A stretch of 44,433 nt of DNA from Deinococcales bacterium (GCA_025359505.1 JANYHH010000090.1:1-44433), one strand, 5' to 3'. Positions 16,024-25,268 are shown, counted from the stretch's first letter. A program made the numbers and translations. Notes: generated from the letters alone by a model not told the origin.

Positions 16024-17011
16024 AACTGTGTAAAGCGGTCGGCTCGAGGTGTAACCCAAGTCGGCGCGGCGCGGTTTTCTGCAAATACTGGTCGATCATC
16101 ACGGCCGCGATGTTGCCCGATCCGAGCGCGATGCTGACCTGCTGCGTCTGCGGTTGCACGTCGCCCGCCGCCCACACGCCGGTCAACCAGTCACTGTCAT
16201 TCGCACCAATCCGTTTGACCTGACCGCGCCAACCCGTCTTGATGTGACCGTGCGGGGATAACTCCAAGCCAAGTTGCGTCGCCAGCTCATTGCGCGGCAA
16301 TTTCGGGCTGTCGACGTAATAACCATCGGCACTGACCTGCGAGCCATCCTCGAGCAGCAGCGCCTTTACGATGCCTTTGCTGCCCTCGACGCTCGAAATC
16401 CGCCCTTTGATGACCTCGAGTCCGAGTTCGGCGCGTTTGGCTTCCCACTCGGGTGTCAGTTGCGCGTCGCCCGTCAGCAGCACCCGCACGCGGCTGGCGA
16501 ACTCTAAAAGTGGGCGCGAGACACTGATCGCCCCCGCTGCGCTACCGACAGCGACGACCAAAATGTCGCGCCCAAGCATTTCTGGGCTTTCGCAATCCGG
16601 GCAGTAATACGTGTTGCCCTTGGCGGCGTACTTCAGCCACGGCTGGTAATCGCCACTCACCAGCGGGTGATGCCGCGCTACGCCCGTGGCCAGCAGCAAG
16701 GTCTTCGCGCCGTACTCGCGCCCGTCAGCTAGTTCGATGCGAAACGCACCGACGCTGCCTGAAATGCCCTTCACACTGCCGCGCTCGAGGGTCGCGCCGC
16801 TCCCCTTGGCTTGCATCTCGAGCTGCTTTAGAATGTCCACACCGCGCTGAATTGTAAAGCCCGGAACGTTGTACAGCGGTGTCAGCGTGAACGGCAGCGG
16901 GCCGGTGCGCCGATCCAGCACCAAAACCTTGTGGCGATGAAATGCCAGATGAATCGCTGCGCTCAACCCCGCTGGCCCGCCGCCGATGATGACCGTATCG
17001 TAATCGCTCAC
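16022..17011 (-). CDS. Thioredoxin-reductase-like FAD/NAD(P)-binding oxidoreductase
   Basis: The 329-residue product has the N-terminal FAD motif GGGPAGLSAAI, a central NAD(P)-binding half with redox pair CPDC near residue 136 ('YYCPDCES'), a loose 'VAVGSAAGAIS' nucleotide motif, and the C-terminal FAD signature 'GVWAAGDVQPQTQQVSIALGSG'. The order FAD-NADPH(CxxC)-FAD is that of low-molecular-weight thioredoxin reductases; classical TrxB has CATC. It may reduce thioredoxin or another disulfide partner. GTG at 17011 has TAAACT 5 nt upstream, a leaderless-like arrangement. Confidence 0.8.
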   Translation of the reverse strand: MSDYDTVIIGGGPAGLSAAIHLAFHRHKVLVLDRRTGPLPFTLTPLYNVPGFTIQRGVDILKQLEMQAKGSGATLERGSVKGISGSVGAFRIELADGREYGAKTLLLATGVARHHPLVSGDYQPWLKYAAKGNTYYCPDCESPEMLGRDILVVAVGSAAGAISVSRPLLEFASRVRVLLTGDAQLTPEWEAKRAELGLEVIKGRISSVEGSKGIVKALLLEDGSQVSADGYYVDSPKLPRNELATQLGLELSPHGHIKTGWRGQVKRIGANDSDWLTGVWAAGDVQPQTQQVSIALGSGNIAAVMIDQYLQKTAPRRLGLHLEPTALHS

Positions 17012-17338
17012 ATATCAGTTTACGAAACCGAGGGTGAATTGGTTCAGAGAAATTGTGCACGGCCGCGGCTCGAGGCTTTGCTCAGTGTCGGATGGCTTGA
17101 TTGACACGAGCTGGATTGAGGTGTCCCTTCTCGCAGCAATGACTCGAGCAGCGGTCAAGTTTTGGCTTTTGTTTGAAGAGATGTCGCAATCACGCATCAG
17201 GACGGGAAAAAAACTGATAAATTATCTGATCCACGCTATCTTGAAACGTAACCTCGAGTAGCCATAAGCTAGCCTAAGCTGTTAAGATTCCGTGCTTTCA
17301 ACTTCCGGGAGGAAATTCATAAGACTGAAGGAAGTCAC
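17012..17338 (+). promoter_or_regulatory. Divergent spacer with MerR-gene promoter
   Basis: No gene is supported here. TTGAAA at 17241-17246 and TAAGCT at 17265-17270 (18-bp spacing) form a reasonable promoter for the regulator at 17339; the longer-than-17 spacing is often seen at MerR-controlled promoters. TAAGCT is repeated at 17275-17280. AAGGAAG about 5 nt before the TTG at 17339 is the ribosome site. The first 10 bases hold the -10 box of the divergent flavoprotein gene. Confidence 0.55.
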
Positions 17339-18139
17339 TTGAAATATATCTCGATTGGGCAGTTCTCCAAAAGAACCGATTTGAGCATTCGCGCCTTGCG
17401 ATTGTACGACGCTGAGCAACTGCTGCAACCCAGCCGCGTAGACCCGATCACCGGCTACCGCTACTACACCGGCGACCAGCTTGGCGCGGGTCATTTGATC
17501 CGGCAACTCAGAAGCTGCGAAATGCCGCTCGAGCAAGTCAAAGCCGTGCTGCGAGACCCGACACAGGCTAAAACCGAGCTGCACAATCACAAAGCGTTTC
17601 TCGAGCAGCGCCTGCTGGATCATCAACAGATGCTCGACAACCTCAACGTACTGATTTTGGAGCGCACTGATCGCTTCGAGGTCAAGTTGAAGGTCGCCGC
17701 CGCGCAGCCGATCGTTTTCATTCGCAGGACGCTCGATTGGCCAACTCGTCACGAGAGCGGCGCGATCGGTCGCGCGATCGCTTCATTGCAAAACACAGTT
17801 CGCGCTGAGGATCACGCGGGTGAGCCGTTTCTTACCTACGGCTGCGACAAAAAAACCATGAACGAGATCTTGATTTGCGGCCCCGTAAAATCGCACTACC
17901 AACCCGAGGGCGAAATCAATGTCTTGGAGCTGCCAGCCGCTGAACTGGCTTACACCATCCACTACGGTTCGTACACGACGCTGCAAGCGACCCTCGAGCG
18001 ACTGCTGCGCTGGGTTTTGGAACAGGGTTTCGTCATCGTCGGCGATGCCCGCGAAACCTTCCTGCGTCACCCGTCTAACTCAAGCCTTGTCGAGGAGTAC
18101 CAGACCGAACTGGCGATTCCCGTGCAGCGCCCAGCGTAA
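17339..18139 (+). CDS. MerR-family regulator with GyrI-like ligand domain (BmrR type)
   Basis: The 266-residue product starts at TTG. Residues 1-70 form a MerR helix-turn-helix ('SIGQFSKRTDLSIRALRLYDAEQLLQP') with the 'YRYYTGDQLGAGHLIRQLR' segment, followed by a dimerisation helix (about 75-110). The C-terminal half (about 118-264) looks like a GyrI/AraC effector-binding domain, as in BmrR and TipA, which sense small hydrophobic ligands or drugs. It probably regulates its own promoter or the neighbouring flavoprotein or alkA. Confidence 0.85.
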   Translation: MKYISIGQFSKRTDLSIRALRLYDAEQLLQPSRVDPITGYRYYTGDQLGAGHLIRQLRSCEMPLEQVKAVLRDPTQAKTELHNHKAFLEQRLLDHQQMLDNLNVLILERTDRFEVKLKVAAAQPIVFIRRTLDWPTRHESGAIGRAIASLQNTVRAEDHAGEPFLTYGCDKKTMNEILICGPVKSHYQPEGEINVLELPAAELAYTIHYGSYTTLQATLERLLRWVLEQGFVIVGDARETFLRHPSNSSLVEEYQTELAIPVQRPA

Positions 18140-18148
18140 AATGGAGTT

Positions 18149-19000
18149 GTGAAACTCAGTGCGCTGCCCGGTGATTTCTCTTTTCCTTTGACCGCTCAGG
18201 TGCTGGCCAGATTGCCGAAAAACAACCGCCTCGAGCGCTGGGACGCACTGACGCAAACTCACACCCGCGCCCTCGTGACCGGCGCGGGCGCGGCGCAGAT
18301 CGTCACCGCTCGAGCCGCCCCGGACGGTGTGGAGATCAGCAGCACCGACGCGGCCGCGCTCGAGTGGGCGCGGGTTTCGTTCGCTTTGCATCTTGATCCA
18401 ACGCCGTTTTACGAAGTTGCCGCCGAGGACGATGTGTTGCGCGGTTGCATCGAACGCCTACGTGGTTTGCGTCCGCCGCTGATGGAGTTCTGGGAAGCGT
18501 GGGTGGCTGCGATTCTAGGGCAGCAGATCACGCTGTCGTTCTGCTTAGACACCATCGGATACGTCGCCAAACGCTACGGCGGCGAAGTGCTGGACGCTAA
18601 CCTCGAGCCGTACTATCTTCACCCCACGCCCGAAGCGATTCTCGAGGCTGACCCAGCGGATTTGTACCTCTGCAAAGTTTCACGCCAGAAGATTGCGTAC
18701 TTAAAAATCGTCGCTCGAGCGTTGCTGGACGGCTATTTCGACGGTGTTCTCCAGATGCCGCTCAAAGACGCGCTCACTCAACTGATCGCCCTCAAAGGCG
18801 TCGGCAATTGGACGGCCCGCTACTGGCTGGCGACCGTCGGGCGCTTGGACAGCCTCGCTTACGGTGACGCGGGCTTGGCGAGCGCCTACAAAGCCGCTTA
18901 CGGTCACACGCACGACTTGGAGGCGTGGGGCGAAGCGCTCGGTGACGTGCGCGGCTGGGCGTACTATTACCTGATCTGGGGCATCAAATACGCGCAGTGA
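18149..19000 (+). CDS. DNA-3-methyladenine glycosylase II (AlkA-like)
   Basis: HhH-GPD superfamily base-excision glycosylase that removes alkylated purines. The 283-residue product has 'AILGQQITLSFCLDTIGYVAKRYGG', the helix-hairpin-helix 'LIALKGVGNWTARYWL' near residue 215, and a catalytic-position Asp in 'LAYGDAGLASAY' near residue 240, matching the AlkA 'xGDxGL' pattern. The N-terminal AlkA_N-like part (about 1-90) is present. GTG at 18149 has TAAAAT ending 6 nt upstream, suggesting a leaderless start independent of merR. Its end overlaps the convergent Nudix gene by 17 nt. Confidence 0.88.
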   Translation: MKLSALPGDFSFPLTAQVLARLPKNNRLERWDALTQTHTRALVTGAGAAQIVTARAAPDGVEISSTDAAALEWARVSFALHLDPTPFYEVAAEDDVLRGCIERLRGLRPPLMEFWEAWVAAILGQQITLSFCLDTIGYVAKRYGGEVLDANLEPYYLHPTPEAILEADPADLYLCKVSRQKIAYLKIVARALLDGYFDGVLQMPLKDALTQLIALKGVGNWTARYWLATVGRLDSLAYGDAGLASAYKAAYGHTHDLEAWGEALGDVRGWAYYYLIWGIKYAQ

Positions 19001-19469
19001 TATTTGCTCGGGTGATGTCAAGTGGCGTCGCCGGAATCACGCCGCGCAGGATTGGCTCGAGGTGCAATGCCAGATCCTCGGGATAGATCGTCTCAGTGGA
19101 TGCTTGTAAATCCTCGAGACTCCAAAAGCGCATCCCGAGCGTGAGGGCTTGCTCAGTCGCATCGGGGTTTTCGCCAACGATCACCTCGAAGCCGTCACAG
19201 CGCACCAGAAAATGCTGCTCGAGGAACAGCACGCCGTCCACGACCTTCTGCCGCGTCCAGATCGGCTCGCCGACATTGCCCACGACAACGCCCGTTTCCT
19301 CAAAGAGTTCCCTGACGGCCGCGTCCGCGTAAGACTCGCCCGCTTCCAAACCACCGCCGGGCGTGACCCAAAAACGCTGGGCTGGACTGCTCGAGTCGCG
19401 GTAACAGAGCAGCAGCACCTGATTGCGCTCGTTCAATAAAACGATTCTTGAGGTTGGCCGCGTCTTCAC
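18984..19469 (-). CDS. Nudix hydrolase
   Basis: The 161-residue product contains a full Nudix box: 'GGGLEAGESYADAAVREL' followed by FEETG at about residues 37-60, fitting Gx5Ex7REUxEExGU. It hydrolyses a nucleoside-diphosphate-linked substrate; which one cannot be told from the sequence. Deinococci carry many Nudix paralogues. GTG at 19469 has TATTCT ending 7 nt before it. It is divergent from the permease gene and convergent with the AlkA gene. Confidence 0.9.
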   Translation of the reverse strand: MKTRPTSRIVLLNERNQVLLLCYRDSSSPAQRFWVTPGGGLEAGESYADAAVRELFEETGVVVGNVGEPIWTRQKVVDGVLFLEQHFLVRCDGFEVIVGENPDATEQALTLGMRFWSLEDLQASTETIYPEDLALHLEPILRGVIPATPLDITRANITARI

Positions 19470-19476
19470 GGCTTGC

Positions 19477-19518
19477 AGAATACCCGGTCAAGCCGCGCTG
19501 ACATCCCCCGGCTATACT
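19477..19518. promoter_or_regulatory. Divergent -10 boxes for Nudix and permease genes
   Basis: TATTCT on the minus strand (19482-19477) ends 7 nt before the Nudix GTG, and TATACT on the plus strand (19513-19518) ends 8 nt before the permease GTG. Neither gene has a ribosome site, so both are probably leaderless. The -35 regions are weak. Confidence 0.5.
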
Positions 19519-19526
19519 TGCCATCA

Positions 19527-20804
19527 GTGACCGCCTCGAGCCAGACCTCATCCGCTGCCACACCGTTCGCATTGCTCGCCATCGCCAGCCTGTGTGCGCT
19601 GCTGCTTGGCGCGACCGTCGCCGCCGGATTCGTCACGGGCGCTGCTGTGAGCCTCACGATCAGTTTAGCAGCGCTGCTTGTCAGCGCTGTGCTCATGTTG
19701 ATCGTCGCTCGAGCCGGCCCGCACTGGCGCGTTTGGGCGTGCGTGACTGCTGGCTTCGTGATCGCCTCGAGCGTGGCTGCCGCGCTGATCGGCGGTTGGC
19801 TGGCATGGCTGCCCGGCGCAATCGCGCTGCTGAGTTTAAGCCTGCCGCTCTCACTGCCGACGCGCCTGCCTCGAACGGCTGAAGGCCACCTCTGGGGCTG
19901 GTTGTTCGTCAGTCCGGCCGTGCTGCTGCTGGTCGTCTGGCATTTCGCGCCCGCGTTCTACGCGCTGGCGCTGTCGTTCCTGAAAGACTTCAACTTTTTA
20001 GCGCCCGCCGAGTTCGCGGGTGTAGACAATTACAGCGTGCTGACCAGAGACCCGCTGTTCTGGAAAAGTCTGGTCAACAGTGCGTGGTACGTCGTTGGCA
20101 CTGTGCCCGTCGGGATCATCTTAGCGACGCTGATTGCGATTTTGCTGAACGAGCGCGTGCGCTTCTTGCCGCTGTTTCGCACCGTGTATTTCCTGCCGTA
20201 CATCACCGCACTCACCGCGGCCGCCGCCGTCTGGAAATGGATTTACAACCCAGAGTTCGGACTCCTCAACGCTGCGCTCGGCACTAAAGTCGCGTGGCTC
20301 GAGAATCCGACAGGTTTGATTCAACTGCTTTTTAACCCCTTTGGGGTGCAACTGCCGCAACTCTTAGGTGGCCCGAGCGTCGCCTTGGTGTCGATCATGG
20401 TCATGAGCGTCTGGCATCACCTCGGGTACAGCGTCGTGATTCTGCTGGCGGGCTTGCAGAGCATCCCGCCCGAGTATTACGAAGCGGCTGCACTGGACGG
20501 CGCGACGTGGTGGCAACGCACGCGCTTCATCACGTGGCCGCTGCTGTCTGGCACGACGTTTTTTCTGGCGATCACGGGGCTGATCGGCGCGTTTCAGGTC
20601 TTCACGCAGGTGCTGGTGCTGACCCCCGGTGGTGGGCAACTGAACGACACGTTGACCGTCGTCAAATACCTGTACGACAAGGGTTTCAGGGACAACAATT
20701 ACAGTTACGCCAGCGCCATGGCCTTCGCGCTTTTCGTGCTGGTGTTCGTCGTGACGATGATCCAAAACCGCATTCTGTCCAAGCGGGTGACGTATGACCT
20801 GTGA
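19527..20804 (+). CDS. Sugar-type ABC transporter permease (MalF/UgpA-like)
   Basis: The 425-residue membrane protein carries the binding-protein-dependent permease signature EYYEAAALDGATWWQRTRFITWPLL, the EAA loop that contacts the ATPase. The core of six membrane segments covers roughly residues 130-420 ('WGWLFVSPAVLLLVVWHF' onward). Before it, an extra N-terminal block of about three to four hydrophobic segments (residues 12-115) is present, a trait shared with MalF. GTG at 19527 is preferred because TATACT lies 8 nt upstream. No substrate-binding protein or ATPase gene is in the window. Confidence 0.88.
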   Translation: MTASSQTSSAATPFALLAIASLCALLLGATVAAGFVTGAAVSLTISLAALLVSAVLMLIVARAGPHWRVWACVTAGFVIASSVAAALIGGWLAWLPGAIALLSLSLPLSLPTRLPRTAEGHLWGWLFVSPAVLLLVVWHFAPAFYALALSFLKDFNFLAPAEFAGVDNYSVLTRDPLFWKSLVNSAWYVVGTVPVGIILATLIAILLNERVRFLPLFRTVYFLPYITALTAAAAVWKWIYNPEFGLLNAALGTKVAWLENPTGLIQLLFNPFGVQLPQLLGGPSVALVSIMVMSVWHHLGYSVVILLAGLQSIPPEYYEAAALDGATWWQRTRFITWPLLSGTTFFLAITGLIGAFQVFTQVLVLTPGGGQLNDTLTVVKYLYDKGFRDNNYSYASAMAFALFVLVFVVTMIQNRILSKRVTYDL

Positions 20805-20970
20805 AAAGCCAACTTTTCAGACCTGTAAGGCTCGAGGCGTGCCAGATCACCAAGCTCGAGGCTCGAGGAGTGGAGCGGCAATATCGGTCGGGCGAATACA
20901 AGACCATACACGCCGACTTGACCGCTCGTACTTTGTAGAACGCTGGTCTGGCCGCGCAAGGTCGCTCACC

Positions 20971-21106
20971 CGTTGCAACCCTCTCCCGTCGCTGAAGCGC
21001 CACCCTCTCCCGCATGACGGGAGAGGGAACAACGCTCGAGTCAAAGTTGTTTTGCGCCCCTCTCCCGCCGTTCGGGAGAGAAGTCGGGGGAGAGGGCCGT
21101 GCAACG
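20971..21106. repeat. Compound inverted-repeat element (REP/MITE-like)
   Basis: CCCTCTCCCG occurs at 20979-20988 and 21003-21012, and its complement at 21018-21027. The related hairpin TCTCCCG-CCGTT-CGGGAGA is at 21061-21079 and GGGGGAGAGGG follows at 21086-21096. Outer arms CGTTGCA plus CCCTCTCCC (20971-20987) mirror GGGAGAGGG plus TGCAACG (21088-21106). It fills the 339-bp gap between the two permease genes; 20805-20970 shows nothing recognisable. Confidence 0.7.
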
Positions 21107-21143
21107 CGCCCACGACCGCCCCCGCCCTCGAGACGATGCTCGA

Positions 21144-22415
21144 ATGGAAACTCGCGTGACTCGAGCCAACCCGCTCGCTCGAGTCGCGCTGTACTTATTG
21201 CTGATCGCTGGTGGCGTGCTGATGTCTTTTCCGTTCCTGTGGATGATCGTCACCAGTTTTCAGAGCGTGCAGGAGTCCTTGCAAGCCACGCCCGCGTGGT
21301 TCCCAAACCGCGCCAATCCAAGCCACTGGAGCGCCGCGCTCGAGTTGGGAGCGCAGGGTGGTGACGCATTGTGGGGCGGCGTCAAGCCAGCTAGCGCGGT
21401 CAGCCTCGAGCTGCGCGTCGTCAGCAAAGGCGTTCCAGTGGTCAGTGTTCCCACTGGCGGGCAGGCGACCAGCAGCGCGTTTCTGTTCGGTGCGGACGCG
21501 AGTACCCCCAGTGCGGACACCCGCACGGCCAGCCTCGAGTTGATCCCCTCGAGTTTGGGGACGGAGAGTCTGTGGCGTGTGACGGTCACGAACGCGGGTG
21601 CGACCTTGGAGACGAAACTGCCGTTGCGCGTCGTGCTGCCCGACGGCTCGAGGCTGGTGGGAGCCACTTTGCCCGCTGACCGGGTTGCCAGAAGCGACGC
21701 GGGCGAGGTTTTCGAGTGGAGCAACGTCGCGCCGGGCTTGTTTGGGTACGTTTTTGAAAACTACCGCGACGCGCTGATCTCAGCGCCGTTTGCCCGCTAT
21801 TTTCTCAACAGCGTCATCAACGCGTTTTTTCAGGTCGCGCTGGGCTTGGTGGTCGTGACACTCGCGGCGTTCGCGTTCGCCAAGATTCCCTTTTACGGCA
21901 GCAACGTGCTGTTTGCGCTGTTGCTGTCCTCCCTCGTGATTCCGGGCGAGATGCTGCTCGTGCCAAATTTCGTCACGGTCTTTAAACTGGGCTGGATCGA
22001 CACCTATCAGGGCATGATCGTGCCGTGGATCGCCAGCGTCTTCGGGATTTTCCTGCTGCGCCAGTTTTTTTTATCCCTGCCGAACGAACTCTTCGAAGCC
22101 GCCCGCATGGACGGCGCGGGTTACGGTACGTTGCTGCTGCGCGTCGCGCTGCCCTTGAGCGTGCCGGGGTTGGTGACATTTGGGATTTTCTCGTTTCTGG
22201 GGTCGTGGAACGCGCTGATCTGGCCACTGATCGTCACCAACACCCCAGAGATGAAAACCCTGCAAAACGGCTTGCAGAGCTTCATCTCGGAATCGGGCAG
22301 CAATTACGGGCAATTGATGGCCGCTTCACTGATAGTGATTGCGCCGATCATCGTCGGCTTTTTGCTGGCGCAAAAGCAGTTTATCGCGGGTGTGGCCAGA
22401 AGCGGGCTGAAGTAA
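21144..22415 (+). CDS. Sugar-type ABC transporter permease (MalG-like) with inserted domain
   Basis: The 423-residue product has the MalG-type EAA loop 'NELFEAARMDGAGYGTLLLRVALPLSVPG' and the C-terminal 'GSWNALIWPLIVTNTPEMKTLQNGL' signature. The usual MalG length is about 280-300 residues. The excess is an inserted segment of about 130-140 residues (roughly 60-195) between the first membrane helix and 'GLFGYVFENYRDAL'. It is strand-rich and Ser/Thr/Val-rich, and must lie outside the membrane. It pairs with the permease at 19527. The ATG at 21144 has only a weak ribosome site; GTG at 21156 is an alternative. Confidence 0.86.
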   Translation: METRVTRANPLARVALYLLLIAGGVLMSFPFLWMIVTSFQSVQESLQATPAWFPNRANPSHWSAALELGAQGGDALWGGVKPASAVSLELRVVSKGVPVVSVPTGGQATSSAFLFGADASTPSADTRTASLELIPSSLGTESLWRVTVTNAGATLETKLPLRVVLPDGSRLVGATLPADRVARSDAGEVFEWSNVAPGLFGYVFENYRDALISAPFARYFLNSVINAFFQVALGLVVVTLAAFAFAKIPFYGSNVLFALLLSSLVIPGEMLLVPNFVTVFKLGWIDTYQGMIVPWIASVFGIFLLRQFFLSLPNELFEAARMDGAGYGTLLLRVALPLSVPGLVTFGIFSFLGSWNALIWPLIVTNTPEMKTLQNGLQSFISESGSNYGQLMAASLIVIAPIIVGFLLAQKQFIAGVARSGLK

Positions 22416-22456
22416 ACGCTAAGCTCAGCCTCAAGCCTCGAGCGTTACACTAGGAC

Positions 22457-23134
22457 ATGAGCTTGAATTCCCAGATTCCCGCCCCGTGGCAGAGCGTCCT
22501 CGAGCCAGAGTTTATTAAACCGTACTTCGCTAAACTCGAGGCGTTCTTGGAAACCGAGCGAGCCGCGCATCAGGTGTTCCCGCCCGAAACCGATGTTTTC
22601 CACGCGCTTGAGCTGACCGCACCGGACGCCGTGCGGGTGCTGATCGTCGGACAAGACCCGTATCACGATGTCGGACAGGCGCACGGGCTGGCGTTCTCGG
22701 TCAAAGCTGGCTTGCGCCTGCCGCCGAGTCTGCTGAACATCTACAAGGAACTCGAGACCGATCTGGGCGTGAAGAGAGCTAAATCCGGCAATCTCGAGGC
22801 GTGGGCGCGGCAGGGTGTGCTGCTCTTAAACACCTCGCTGACCGTGCGGGCGCATGAGGCTGCCTCGCACAAGAATAAGGGTTGGGAGAAACTGACCGAC
22901 GCGATCATCCAAGCCGTCTCGAGTCAATCCAAGCCAGTGGTTTTCGTGCTGTGGGGCGGTCACGCGCAGAAGAAATTGCCATTGATCGACGCGACCGTCC
23001 ACACGGTCGTTCAGAGCGCTCACCCGTCGCCGTTGTCCGCGCACAACGGTTTCTTCGGCTCCAAGCCCTTTAGCAAAGTCAACGCGGCGCTCACCGAAGC
23101 GGGTCAAATGCCGATTGACTGGCGAGTAGAGTGA
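22457..23134 (+). CDS. ung: Uracil-DNA glycosylase, family 1
   Basis: Removes uracil from DNA to start base-excision repair. The 225-residue product has the water-activating motif GQDPYHD around residues 65-71, 'GLAFSV', 'PPSLLNIYKEL', 'GVLLLNTSLTV' and the minor-groove loop 'HPSPLSAHNGFFGSKPFSK' near residue 188. Length matches the family. The ATG at 22457 has TACACT ending 5 nt upstream and no well-spaced ribosome site. Confidence 0.96.
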   Translation: MSLNSQIPAPWQSVLEPEFIKPYFAKLEAFLETERAAHQVFPPETDVFHALELTAPDAVRVLIVGQDPYHDVGQAHGLAFSVKAGLRLPPSLLNIYKELETDLGVKRAKSGNLEAWARQGVLLLNTSLTVRAHEAASHKNKGWEKLTDAIIQAVSSQSKPVVFVLWGGHAQKKLPLIDATVHTVVQSAHPSPLSAHNGFFGSKPFSKVNAALTEAGQMPIDWRVE

Positions 23135-23224
23135 TGAACGCGGGCAGTACATAAAGTTGATTACGGTAGACTCACACAATCTTCTAGTTTATTCGCGGTG
23201 TAATCTGTTCAGTCGGAGGCGACG

Positions 23225-25087
23225 TTGAAAATTAATCCTTGGTTTATTCTGATAGCGCTGATCGCAGCCGTTGCGATCTTCAATTTTTCCTCGAGCGGCG
23301 GCGCTCGAGTCATCAGTTACGACACGTTCTTGGGCTTGGTCAACGCGGGCAAAGTCGAGAGCGTCGTCTTTACCGATTCTGTGGTCGACATCAAACTCAA
23401 GCAGCAAGAAGCCGTGGCGACGGTCACTGGCGAAGCATCGACCGCCTCGCGCTTTCGCTCCTCTCTGCTGCCAGCCGAAGCGAGGGACAACACTCTTGTC
23501 GAAACACTGAAAGCCAAGGGCGTCGCGCTGCTGTCACAGCAACCCTCGCAGTGGCTGCCGCTGCTGGCGTCGTTCCTGCCCGTCATCATCATGCTCGGGC
23601 TGTTCTGGTTCATTTTCATGCGCTCGAGCGGTGGGCAAGGTCAGGTCATGCAGTTCGGGCAGAGCAAAGCCCGCCAGTACGGCAAGGAGCGCAAGGTCAA
23701 CACCAGCTTCTCTGACGTTGCCGGTCACGAGGAAGTCAAACGCGAACTGGTCGAAGTCGTGGATTTCTTGAAGAACCCCGGCAAATACCACGCGGTCGGC
23801 GCGGAAATCCCGAAGGGCGTGTTGCTGGTTGGCCCTCCCGGCACGGGCAAGACGCTGCTCGCTCGAGCCGTCGCGGGCGAGGCGGGCGTGCCGTTCTTCA
23901 CGGTCAGCGCTTCGGAGTTCATGGAGATGTTCGTCGGCGTTGGCGCGTCAAGGGTACGCAGTCTGTTCGATGACGCCCGCAAAGCCGCGCCCGCAATCAT
24001 CTTCATTGACGAGTTGGACAGCATTGGTCGCAAGCGCGGCGCGGGCATCGGCGGTGGTCACGACGAGCGCGAGCAGACGCTCAACCAGATCCTCACCGAG
24101 ATGGACGGCTTTGATAAGACCACCAGCATCATCATCATGGCCGCCACCAACCGCCCAGACATTCTGGATAGTGCCCTGCTGCGCCCCGGTCGCTTTGACC
24201 GTCAGGTCACGGTCGGACTGCCGAACGTTTCTGAGCGCGAAGCGATTCTCGGCGTTCACCTGCGTAACAAGCCGCTCGAGCCATCGGTCAACCCGGCTGA
24301 GATCGCCAAGACCACGCCCGGTATGAGCGGCGCGGACTTAAAAAACCTCGCCAATGAAGCGGCGCTCGAGGCAGCCCGCTTGGGTAAGTCGACCATCGGC
24401 TGGGAGGATTTCAGCCGCGCACTGGATAAGATCATGCTCGGGTTGGAGCGCGGTTCATTGGTGTTGACGCCAGAGTTCAAGCGCGTGATCGCGTACCACG
24501 AGGCTGGTCACGCGGTCGTCGCGCAGGTGCTGCCCAACGCCAACAAACCCAGCAAGGTCACGATTGTGCCACGCGGCTTTAGTTTGGGCGTGACGATCAC
24601 ACCACCCGACGAATCGCGGATGATCTTGATGAGCAAAGAAGACGCTGAGGATCAACTGGCCATGATTTTCGGTGGTCGCGCCGCCGAGGAGCTGTTCATC
24701 GGGCCAATCACCAGCGGCGCATCCAACGACTTCCAGCAAGCGATGAACATCGCTCGCCGCATGGTTTTGGAGTGGGGAATGGGCGATAACTTCAAGAACA
24801 TGGCGTGGGGCAACTCGAGCGGGCCTGTTTTTCTGGGCGATCAGCTCGTCAACCGCAGCGAAGTCAGCCCCGAAACCTCACGCCTGATCGACGCTGACAT
24901 CAAGCACATTTTGGAGAGCGCGTACTCGCGCACCCGCGACCTCTTGAAGCAATACGCTGGCGCGATGCACGATGTCGCCAAGGCGCTTTTGGAGACTGAA
25001 ATCATCAACGGCGACGTGGTGCGCGAAGCCGTCGAACGCGCTCAGCGCACGCTAGACGTACCTGCGACGCCGAACGCGTTGTCGTAA
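23225..25087 (+). CDS. ftsH: ATP-dependent zinc metalloprotease FtsH
   Basis: Membrane-anchored AAA+ protease that extracts and degrades membrane and short-lived cytosolic proteins. The 620-residue product has N-terminal membrane segments at about 5-22 and 110-130 flanking an extracytoplasmic domain, Walker A GPPGTGKT near 201, Walker B '[11 protein letters not shown]' near 257, the second region of homology '[11 protein letters not shown]', the zinc motif HEAGH near 424 and a third zinc-ligand Asp in '[11 protein letters not shown]' near 500. The start is TTG with GGAGG 5 nt upstream. A terminator follows. Confidence 0.96.
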   Translation: MKINPWFILIALIAAVAIFNFSSSGGARVISYDTFLGLVNAGKVESVVFTDSVVDIKLKQQEAVATVTGEASTASRFRSSLLPAEARDNTLVETLKAKGVALLSQQPSQWLPLLASFLPVIIMLGLFWFIFMRSSGGQGQVMQFGQSKARQYGKERKVNTSFSDVAGHEEVKRELVEVVDFLKNPGKYHAVGAEIPKGVLLVGPPGTGKTLLARAVAGEAGVPFFTVSASEFMEMFVGVGASRVRSLFDDARKAAPAIIFIDELDSIGRKRGAGIGGGHDEREQTLNQILTEMDGFDKTTSIIIMAATNRPDILDSALLRPGRFDRQVTVGLPNVSEREAILGVHLRNKPLEPSVNPAEIAKTTPGMSGADLKNLANEAALEAARLGKSTIGWEDFSRALDKIMLGLERGSLVLTPEFKRVIAYHEAGHAVVAQVLPNANKPSKVTIVPRGFSLGVTITPPDESRMILMSKEDAEDQLAMIFGGRAAEELFIGPITSGASNDFQQAMNIARRMVLEWGMGDNFKNMAWGNSSGPVFLGDQLVNRSEVSPETSRLIDADIKHILESAYSRTRDLLKQYAGAMHDVAKALLETEIINGDVVREAVERAQRTLDVPATPNALS

Positions 25088-25107
25088 AGCTCTCGAGGGA
25101 AGATGAA

Positions 25108-25139
25108 AGGGACGCGATTACTTCGCGTCCCTCTTTTTT
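25108..25139 (+). terminator. Terminator after ftsH
   Basis: A 9-bp stem (25108-25116 with 25124-25132), 7-nt loop, then CTTTTTT on the plus strand, about 20 bp past the ftsH stop. Confidence 0.92.
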
Positions 25140-25199
25140 GCGGCTCGAGACGCACAGCTCTACTCTCGAGACTTTGGGGTTGCGTTCGCGCGTTGTGCT

Positions 25200-25226
25200 G
25201 GGCGAACACAAGGTTCGCCCCTACGA
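25200..25226. repeat. REP-like hairpin, copy 2
   Basis: GGGCGAAC-ACAAG-GTTCGCCC followed by CTACGA, an 8-bp perfect hairpin. It is nearly identical to the copy at 33169-33195. It lies between the tails of the convergent ftsH and alpha-galactosidase genes. Confidence 0.7.
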
Positions 25227-25268
25227 CGCTCGAGGGCCAGCATCAGGTATCAGATTTGCTCGAGCCGC

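Noticed and set aside
17034..17261. A 75-codon plus-strand frame between the flavoprotein and MerR genes
   Set aside because: No ribosome site, overlaps promoter elements, no recognisable protein.
21003..21027. Terminator between the permease genes
   Set aside because: Strong stem but followed by mixed sequence rather than T residues; fits a repeat element better.
20971..21106. Possible CRISPR array from repeated CCCTCTCCCG
   Set aside because: The repeats alternate in orientation as inverted arms with irregular spacing; there are no uniform spacers or cas genes.
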